Below are positions 7,520-13,052 of a DNA stretch of 15,178 nt, one piece after another. Both the position numbers and the translations under genes were made by a program. Source of the DNA: Hyphomicrobiales bacterium (GTDB lineage Bacteria > Pseudomonadota > Alphaproteobacteria > Rhizobiales > Xanthobacteraceae). Within the stretch, counting starts at the first letter, position 1. Each line of letters opens with the position of its first letter. The notes beneath the pieces were generated by a model, which was not told the origin of the DNA, ran no database searches, and worked only from the letters and a program-made list of their open reading frames with translations. The stretch covers positions 1 to 15,178 of the forward strand of contig JACQDO010000215.1 of NCBI GenBank assembly GCA_016201085.1, given 5' to 3'.

Positions 7520-9025
7520 TTACTTGTACACGGTGTTGGGCAGCCATAGCCCGATCTGCGGGAATGTGTAGAGCATGATCATCGAGACGATGACGATGAT
7601 CATGTAGGGCATGACGCCGCGGAAAATATCGTTGATGTTGACCCAGCTCGGCGCCACGCCCTTGAGATAGAATGGCGCCATGGCCACCGGCGGCGACAGG
7701 AACGATGTCTGGATATTGAGCGCCACCAGCAGGCCGAAGAACAGCGGATCGACGTTGAAGGTCTTCAGCAGCGGCAGGAAGATCGGCATGAAGATGACGA
7801 TGATCTCGGTCCATTCCAGCGGCCAGCCGAGGATGAAGATGATGATCTGCGCCAGGACCATGAATCCGGTGGTGTTGAGATTCATCGCCAGCACGAATTT
7901 CTCGACCGGCTCGTGGCCGCCGAGATAGGCGAATACGGCCGAGAAGGTGAACGAGCCGATGAACAGCCAGCACACCATGGCGGTGGTGCGTGTGGTCAGG
8001 AACACCGATTCGGTGAGCTGACTGAGCTTGAACTTGGTTCCCGGCAGCAGCGCGATGGCAACTACCACGGTGAGCACGGCTGCGACGGCGAGAACGCGCT
8101 TGTCGACGTACACACTGGTGAAGGTGCAGACGAACAGATAGACGATCAGCAGCGTGATCAGGGCGCCATAGACCTGGATCAACCGCAGTCTCCAGGTCGG
8201 CGAATAATCCGCGCCATAGCCGATCGCCAGCAGCAGCGCGCCGAGCGAGCCCATGGCGGCGGCTTCCGACGGCGTGGCGAGACCGAATACGATCGAACCC
8301 AGCGCCGCGCCGATCAATCCCGCCAGCGGCATGAACGAGGTGACCAGTGCCCAGAAAATCTGAATGTAGGGCACGTTGCGCTCTTTTTCCGGCAGCCGTG
8401 GCGCCAGCTTCGGGTTCAGCACCGCCATGATGATGGTGTAGAGCATATAGAGACTGGCCAGCATGATGCCGGGGAAGAAGGCGCCGGCATAAAGCTTGAC
8501 CACCGACACGCCGGCGGTGGCGCCGTACAGAATGAGCATGACGCTCGGCGGAATCAGGATGCCGAGGCAGCCGCCGGCGCAGACCACGCCGGCCGCGATC
8601 TTCACGTCATAGCCGGCGCGCAGCATGGCCGGGAACGCCAGTAGGCCCATCAATGTGACGCAAGCGCCGACGATACCGGTGGCGGTGGCGAAGATCGCGC
8701 AGGTCGCCAGCGTGGCGAGCGCCAGCGAGGCTGGGATTGGCCCGGCGGCAAGCTGCAGCGAGCGGAACAGCCGGTCGAGGATGTTGGCGCGCTCGACGAT
8801 GTACCCCATGAACACGAACAGGGGAATCGAGATCAGCACGTCGTTGGTCATCACCGAGTAGCTGCGCTGGACCAACAGTTGGAAAATCAGATCGCCCATG
8901 GCGAAGTAGCCGAAGAACACGCCCAAGGCCATCAGAGTGAACGCGATCGGGAATCCGAACATGATGAAGACGACGAACAGCGCCAGCATCAATACGCCCA
9001 GTTCGGGGTTAGCGAGACCGAACAT
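7520..9025 (-). CDS. dctM: TRAP transporter large permease (DctM/FcbT3 type)
   Basis: This is the main membrane subunit of a TRAP system, which moves a solute inward driven by an ion gradient and is loaded by a periplasmic receptor. The 501-residue protein is almost entirely hydrophobic helices. Family landmarks are the GYDVKIAAGVVCAGG region followed by LGILIPPS (about 154-161), FGLATPSEAAAMG (247-259), and QTSFLSPPVAMAPFYLKGVAP (439-459 region). The last is typical of the mannitol/chloroaromatic branch. It is about 70 residues longer than the usual ~430, with an extra stretch at about 271-335 predicting two added helices. It starts with ATG overlapping the dctQ stop in TGATG, which implies translational coupling; AAGGGGG lies just upstream within dctQ. 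The substrate cannot be read from this subunit. Confidence 0.95.
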   Translation of the reverse strand: MFGLANPELGVLMLALFVVFIMFGFPIAFTLMALGVFFGYFAMGDLIFQLLVQRSYSVMTNDVLISIPLFVFMGYIVERANILDRLFRSLQLAAGPIPASLALATLATCAIFATATGIVGACVTLMGLLAFPAMLRAGYDVKIAAGVVCAGGCLGILIPPSVMLILYGATAGVSVVKLYAGAFFPGIMLASLYMLYTIIMAVLNPKLAPRLPEKERNVPYIQIFWALVTSFMPLAGLIGAALGSIVFGLATPSEAAAMGSLGALLLAIGYGADYSPTWRLRLIQVYGALITLLIVYLFVCTFTSVYVDKRVLAVAAVLTVVVAIALLPGTKFKLSQLTESVFLTTRTTAMVCWLFIGSFTFSAVFAYLGGHEPVEKFVLAMNLNTTGFMVLAQIIIFILGWPLEWTEIIVIFMPIFLPLLKTFNVDPLFFGLLVALNIQTSFLSPPVAMAPFYLKGVAPSWVNINDIFRGVMPYMIIVIVSMIMLYTFPQIGLWLPNTVYK

Positions 9026-9780
9026 CAGACATCCCCCTTACGCACGCCGAGTTCCTCGAGATCTTTGACCACCTGATATTCGCCGTGCTCAGCCTTGGCC
9101 AACATCACTTTTTCCAATTCCTCGACGTCGTGCAGGCGTTGCGGCCATTCGCCTGTCCTCAGTGCCATGACACAGCGGCTCAACTCGACAATGCCTTGCA
9201 GCACCATCAGACAACCCACGATCGAGATCAGCCACTTGAATGGCCACACGATCGGCCCGTTGGGGCTGGCCGAGGAATGCTCGTTCATCCGGCGCCCCAT
9301 TTCGGCAAAGCCGTAGCCGGAATAAATGAAGGCGAGCATGCCGGGGAAGAAGAAGAGGATGTAGAGCAGCAGGTCCATGAACGCCTGCCTGCGTATCGGC
9401 CAAGCCCGGTAGAGGAAGTCGCCGCGCACATGCGAATTGCGCGACAGCGCGTAGGCGCCGCCCAGCATGAACAAGGTGCCGTACAGCATATAGCTCGCGT
9501 CGAACGCCCAGTCGGTCGGGGCGCCGAACATGTAGCGCGAGAACACCTCGTAGCTGGTGGTGAAGGTGAGGACGAGAATGCACCAGCCATAGGTCTTGCC
9601 GAACCCGGTGCTGAGCGAATCGATCAGATAGAGAGTCCGCTCGCCCATGGATGCGTTCGGTGTCCGGCGCACGGCATCCTTGAATTCCGCGGCGAACAGC
9701 CAGAGGGCAATAGGAATAGGCAGCAGATAGGCCAAGAGCGGGAGCTGCTTGGGCCCACCGATAAAATCAAACACATCCAT
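9025..9780 (-). CDS. dctQ: TRAP transporter small permease (DctQ/FcbT2 type)
   Basis: This is the small membrane subunit that pairs with DctM. It has 251 residues with the hallmark RYMFGAPTDWAFDASYMLYG and GGAYALSRNSHVRGDFLYR (about 82-124). Hydrophobic segments lie at about 13-30, 62-80, 92-112, 134-155 and 182-200. Typical DctQ proteins have about 160-200 residues and four helices. This one has an extra N-terminal segment, LPLLAYLLPIPIALWLFAAE, and a charged C-terminal tail (210-251, rich in Glu/Lys). The ATG at 9780 is used. Upstream there is only a G-rich tract about 11 bases away, so the start is less certain; Met45 is an alternative but also lacks a ribosome site. It follows dctP after 85 bases that include a GC hairpin, and it overlaps dctM by one base. 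Confidence 0.93.
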   Translation of the reverse strand: MDVFDFIGGPKQLPLLAYLLPIPIALWLFAAEFKDAVRRTPNASMGERTLYLIDSLSTGFGKTYGWCILVLTFTTSYEVFSRYMFGAPTDWAFDASYMLYGTLFMLGGAYALSRNSHVRGDFLYRAWPIRRQAFMDLLLYILFFFPGMLAFIYSGYGFAEMGRRMNEHSSASPNGPIVWPFKWLISIVGCLMVLQGIVELSRCVMALRTGEWPQRLHDVEELEKVMLAKAEHGEYQVVKDLEELGVRKGDV

Positions 9781-9824
9781 TGGCGACTGGGCCCCCCGGC
9801 CCGAACGTTTGGCGGGAATGTTAT

Positions 9825-9855
9825 GGCCGCCGCGCCGGTTTACGACGCGGCGGCC
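9825..9855 (-). other. Intercistronic GC stem-loop between dctP and dctQ
   Basis: A perfect 10-bp inverted repeat (GGCCGCCGCG at 9825-9834, CGCGGCGGCC at 9846-9855) with an 11-base loop lies 10 bases after the dctP stop on the minus strand. No T-run follows, so it is not a standard intrinsic terminator. Such hairpins can protect the 3' end of the receptor message or partly reduce downstream transcription. Either would give more receptor than permease, as binding-protein systems usually need. Confidence 0.6.
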
Positions 9856-9865
9856 GATTTTGACG

Positions 9866-10984
9866 TTAGCCGAAGAAGTGCTTGTAGGCCTTCTCCAGTT
9901 CGGCGCTTGGTGTGTTGTTCGTGTTCAGGTAGGCGCTGGTGCGCTTCACCCACGCCTTCTGCGAGGCGATCACCTTGGCGAAGAACGGTTCCTTGGACTG
10001 GTTTTCGATCACCTTGTCCCAGGCCTTGATCTGGTCGTCATAGACTTTCGAGCTGGTCTTGATGATATTGACGCCGCGTTTCTTGATCTCTTCGAAGTCC
10101 TTGGTGTAGCGGTCGTACGAATACCAGAGCTGGTCGCTGGAAGCGGCCATCGTGGCATAACGCAGGATCGCCCTGAGTTCGGCCGGCAGCGCGTCGAACT
10201 TCTGCTTGTTGAAGATGATCTCGAACGATTCCATCTGCTGATGGTGGCTGCCCATCATGTAGAACTTGGACACATCCGGGAAGCCGAGCAGGATGTCGGA
10301 CGACGGGTTGTTGAACTCGGCCGCGTCGAGCAGGCCGCGGTCCATGGCCGGCACGATTTCGCCGCCGGCCAGGATGGTGACGGCCGCGCCGAGCTCCTTG
10401 AACAGGTCGGCGGATAGACCGACGGTGCGGTACTTCATGCCCTTGAAGTCGTCGCCCGCCTTGATCTCCTTCTTGAACCAGCCGAGCGGCTGGGTGGGCA
10501 TCGGGAAGTAGAGGAAGCCGACGAGATTGAGCTTGAGGATGTCGTTGACCAGTTCCTTGTATAGCGCTTCGCCGCCGCCGTAATAGAACCAAGCCAGCAT
10601 GCCGTGCGCGTCCCAGCCGAAGGACGGCGGGGTGCCGAACAGTGAATAGGCTTTGTGTTTGCCGTACCAGTAGGCGCACACGCCGTGGCCGGCTTCGAGA
10701 ATGCCGGAATTCACCGCGTCGGACATCTGGAAGGCCGGCACCACGGCGCCGGCGGCAAGCACGTCGAGCTTCAGGCGCCCGCCCGACATCTCGTTGACCT
10801 TCTTGGCGTAGTCGACCGCGTCATCGTGGAAGATGTCCTTGGTCGGCCAGGTCGACTGGTATTTCCAGGTGACCGTCTGTGCGCGCGAAACCTGCGGCAT
10901 GGCGATGGTTGCCACGCCGGACACGGCGGCTCCGCCCAGAAACTTACGGCGGGTCGCACGTGTAGACAGTTTATCCTTGGCCAT
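9866..10984 (-). CDS. dctP: TRAP transporter solute-binding protein (DctP/TakP-like), Tat-exported
   Basis: This is the periplasmic receptor that captures the solute and hands it to DctQM. It has 372 residues. The N-terminus has a twin-arginine signal (TRRKFLGG at 11-18, hydrophobic stretch, cleavage likely after SRA at about 35). The mature part matches the TakP/mannitol-chloroaromatic group: STWPTKDIF, EMSGGRLKLDVLAAGAVVPA, YWYGKHKAYSLFG, KGMKYRTVGL with the conserved ligand Arg186, GGEIVPAMDRGLLDAAEF. The position usually occupied by Glu-Trp in TakP (TEWVGP) is Glu223-Phe224 here (AEFNNP), so the ligand may differ from simple 2-oxo acids. The ATG at 10984 has AGGGAGGG 8 bases upstream, the best ribosome site in the operon. 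It is first in the operon and divergent from the ABC gene. Confidence 0.95.
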   Translation of the reverse strand: MAKDKLSTRATRRKFLGGAAVSGVATIAMPQVSRAQTVTWKYQSTWPTKDIFHDDAVDYAKKVNEMSGGRLKLDVLAAGAVVPAFQMSDAVNSGILEAGHGVCAYWYGKHKAYSLFGTPPSFGWDAHGMLAWFYYGGGEALYKELVNDILKLNLVGFLYFPMPTQPLGWFKKEIKAGDDFKGMKYRTVGLSADLFKELGAAVTILAGGEIVPAMDRGLLDAAEFNNPSSDILLGFPDVSKFYMMGSHHQQMESFEIIFNKQKFDALPAELRAILRYATMAASSDQLWYSYDRYTKDFEEIKKRGVNIIKTSSKVYDDQIKAWDKVIENQSKEPFFAKVIASQKAWVKRTSAYLNTNNTPSAELEKAYKHFFG

Positions 10985-11125
10985 TTTCTTTACCCTCCCT
11001 TGGATTAGTTATCCCGTGAACAAATATTACCGGGTTTTATTCCGCGATCCGCAAGCTTAGTCCGGATCCGGCAACCCTTGGATCATAATCGTACGGGGTG
11101 CGGCGACCGGACGCAACATTGGGCA

Positions 11126-11157
11126 GCGTATTGGGACGCCCTTGATACGCCTTTTTT
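11126..11157 (+). terminator. Intrinsic-terminator-like structure in the leader of the ABC transporter gene
   Basis: GCGTAT (11126-11131) pairs with ATACGC (11145-11150). The stem continues inward by G-U and G-C pairs to about 10 bp with a 5-base loop. It is followed by C and then six T residues (11152-11157). It points along the plus strand, 104 bases before the ABC gene start, where no upstream plus-strand gene exists to need it. A second ATACGC at 11158-11163 could compete for the same GCGTAT arm. Attenuation or the end of a short RNA are both possible. Confidence 0.55.
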
Positions 11158-11241
11158 ATACGCGAACCCGTGAAAATAGATCGGGATTGGCATGCCTTTA
11201 GTCATTAGTAGCGTGTGCAGCGCGCCGCTACCCATACCCCC

Positions 11242-11254
11242 CTCCTAACAGGAG
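11242..11254 (+). promoter_or_regulatory. Small hairpin covering the ABC gene ribosome-binding site
   Basis: CTCCT (11242-11246) and AGGAG (11250-11254) flank a 3-base AAC loop. The AGGAG arm is the ribosome-binding site, 7 bases before the GTG start at 11262. Pairing would hide the site. The stem is short, so the effect may be modest. Confidence 0.4.
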
Positions 11255-11261
11255 ACCGTCC

Positions 11262-13004
11262 GTGAGAGGCATTATCGCGACGCTCGCCATCGTCTGGCGG
11301 ATCGCCAGCCCCTATTTCCGTTCGCAGGATCGCTGGCCGGGCCGATTGCTGTTGGCGGCGGTGATCGGCCTCGAACTGTCGGTGGTCGCGCTGCTGGTGC
11401 TGTTCAACAGCTGGAACGCCGTCTTCTATAATGCACTGCAAGATCGTAACTGGGACGCCTTCGTCTACCAGCTCGGTTATTTCTGTGTGCTAGCCAGCGT
11501 CTACGTTCTGGTCAACGTCTACCAGCTTTATCTCAATCAATGGCTACAGATTCGCTGGCGGAGCTGGCTGACCAATAGCTATCTCGATCACTGGCTTGAG
11601 GGCGCCAATCATTATCGCATGCAATTGCTGGGCGACGCCGCCGACAACCCGGATCAGCGCATAGCCGAGGACATCAGGCAATTCATCGAGCTGACGCTCT
11701 TGATCGGACTGAAATTGCTCAATGCCTGCGTCACGCTGGCTTCCTTCATGCTCATCCTGTGGGCGCTGTCGGCGGCGGCACCGCTACAACTGTTCGGCAT
11801 GAGCGTCAGCATTCCCGGCTATCTGCTATGGGCGGCGCTGATCTACGCCTGTATAGGCACCACGCTGACGCATCTGATCGGACGCGCGCTGATCGCGCTC
11901 AATTTCCAGCAGCAGCGTTACGAGGCTGACTTCCGCTTCAACCTGGTGCGTGTGCGCGAGAATTCCGAGCAGATCGCCCTGCTCGACGGCGAGCGGGCCG
12001 AACGCGGCCGCCTGCTGATGCGCTTTGGCAACGTGGTCGCCAACTGGCTGGCGATCATGACGCGGCAGAAAAAGCTCACTTTCTTCACGGCCAGCTATAA
12101 GCAGGCCGCCGTGGTGTTCCCTTTCATCATGGTCAGCCCGGCCTATTTCGCCAATGCGGTGCAGCTCGGCGGCTTGATGCAGACGGCGAATGCTTTCGGG
12201 CAGGTGCAGGACGCGCTCTCGGTGTTTGTCGAGATCTACCGCAATCTGGCGGAGTGGCGCGCGGTGATCGAACGGCTCAACGGTTTCGATCAGTCGGTCA
12301 TGGCCGCCCGCGCGCTGGCGGTGACACCGCCGGTGATCGCGGTTGAGCCGAGCGCGGGCAAAGCCGTCAACTTCAAGGATCTGGCGGTGCGGCTGCCCAA
12401 CGGCGTGCCGCTGGTCAATGCCAGCAACATCGCGATCCAAGCGGGCGAGCGCGTGCTGGTGAGCGGCCCGTCCGGCTGCGGCAAGTCCACGCTGTTCCGC
12501 GCGCTGGCCGGTGTCTGGCCGTTCGGCGCCGGCACCATCGCGGTGCCGAAGAACGCCAAGATCATGATTCTGCCGCAGCGGCCGTATTTCCCGATCGCGC
12601 CGCTCGCTGCCGCCATCGCCTATCCGGCCGAGCCCGGCACATTCGACAGCGCGCAGGTCGCCGAACTGATCGCCGCCGTCGGCTTGCCGGCCTTGGTCTC
12701 CCGCATCGAGGAAGAGGCGCACTGGAACCGCATGCTGTCGCTCGGCGAGCAGCAGCGGCTGGGGCTCGCCCGCGCCATTCTGCACGCGCCCGATTATCTG
12801 TTCCTCGATGAGGCCACGGCCTCGCTCGACGAGCCGTCGGAGGCTGCGCTTTACCGCCTGCTCGAGCAGCGGCTGGGCAAGGCGACCGTCGTGTCGATCG
12901 GCCACCGCTCGACGCTGGCCGCGTTTCACCGCCGCAGGCTCAGCTTCAACCGCGACGGCGACCACTACACCCTGCGCGAGGCCAGCCTGACGCCGGCGGC
13001 ATAG
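11262..13004 (+). CDS. ABC transporter, fused permease-ATPase (YddA/Rv1819c-like)
   Basis: This is a half-transporter of 580 residues that should act as a homodimer in the inner membrane; its cargo is unknown. The membrane domain (about 1-340) has hydrophobic segments near 29-49, 70-92, 141-168, 186-206 and 282-300. It carries the family-typical FNSWNAVFYNALQDRNW and a cytosolic stretch, LNFQQQRYEADFRFNLVRVR. The ATPase domain is complete: Walker A GPSGCGKST (402-410), Q-loop Gln439 in LPQRPYFP, signature LSLGEQQR (492-499), Walker B YLFLDE (512-517), and switch His548 in SIGHRS. This is the COG4178-type group related to peroxisomal ABCD proteins and to the BacA-like vitamin B12/peptide importer Rv1819c; SbmA/BacA themselves lack the ATPase. 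The start is GTG with AGGAGA (11250-11255), 6 bases upstream. It is monocistronic and convergent with the barrel gene. Confidence 0.93.
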   Translation: MRGIIATLAIVWRIASPYFRSQDRWPGRLLLAAVIGLELSVVALLVLFNSWNAVFYNALQDRNWDAFVYQLGYFCVLASVYVLVNVYQLYLNQWLQIRWRSWLTNSYLDHWLEGANHYRMQLLGDAADNPDQRIAEDIRQFIELTLLIGLKLLNACVTLASFMLILWALSAAAPLQLFGMSVSIPGYLLWAALIYACIGTTLTHLIGRALIALNFQQQRYEADFRFNLVRVRENSEQIALLDGERAERGRLLMRFGNVVANWLAIMTRQKKLTFFTASYKQAAVVFPFIMVSPAYFANAVQLGGLMQTANAFGQVQDALSVFVEIYRNLAEWRAVIERLNGFDQSVMAARALAVTPPVIAVEPSAGKAVNFKDLAVRLPNGVPLVNASNIAIQAGERVLVSGPSGCGKSTLFRALAGVWPFGAGTIAVPKNAKIMILPQRPYFPIAPLAAAIAYPAEPGTFDSAQVAELIAAVGLPALVSRIEEEAHWNRMLSLGEQQRLGLARAILHAPDYLFLDEATASLDEPSEAALYRLLEQRLGKATVVSIGHRSTLAAFHRRRLSFNRDGDHYTLREASLTPAA

Positions 13005-13052
13005 ACCCGCCCGCCGCTCCCCGTATCAGTCGATCATGCCGCAGTGATCAGG

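Larger units (their letters stand above)
10985..11261. promoter_or_regulatory. 277-bp divergent non-coding region between dctP and the ABC transporter gene
   Basis: This is the only sizeable gap in the window, and both flanking operons must be transcribed from it. Weak -10-like hexamers overlap on the two strands (CATAAT at 11084-11089 plus; TATGAT at 11082-11087 minus). Neither has a convincing -35 at proper spacing. A 10-bp perfect palindrome, CCGGATCCGG, lies at 11062-11071. Further along the plus strand come a terminator-like hairpin (11126-11157), an inverted repeat GTAGCG/CGCTAC (11208-11231) and a small hairpin over the ribosome site (11242-11254). No protein-coding frame here has a credible ribosome site. 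Confidence 0.55.

Noticed and set aside
9085..10029. A 314-residue plus-strand frame.
   Set aside because: It runs antisense across both dctQ and the end of dctP, is His/Gln/Arg-rich, and matches nothing. The minus-strand genes are unambiguous.
11016..11060. GTG-initiated 14-codon leader peptide (VNKYYRVLFRDPQA) upstream of the terminator-like hairpin.
   Set aside because: It has no ribosome-binding site, lacks a run of regulatory codons, and is simply the end of a longer antisense frame over dctP.
11826..12965. A 379-residue minus-strand frame.
   Set aside because: It is fully antisense to the ABC transporter, whose ATPase motifs are complete, and its composition is a typical high-GC shadow.
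13005..13052. Possible bidirectional terminator between the ABC and barrel genes.
   Set aside because: Only a 5-bp GATCA/TGATC pairing without a T-run is present.
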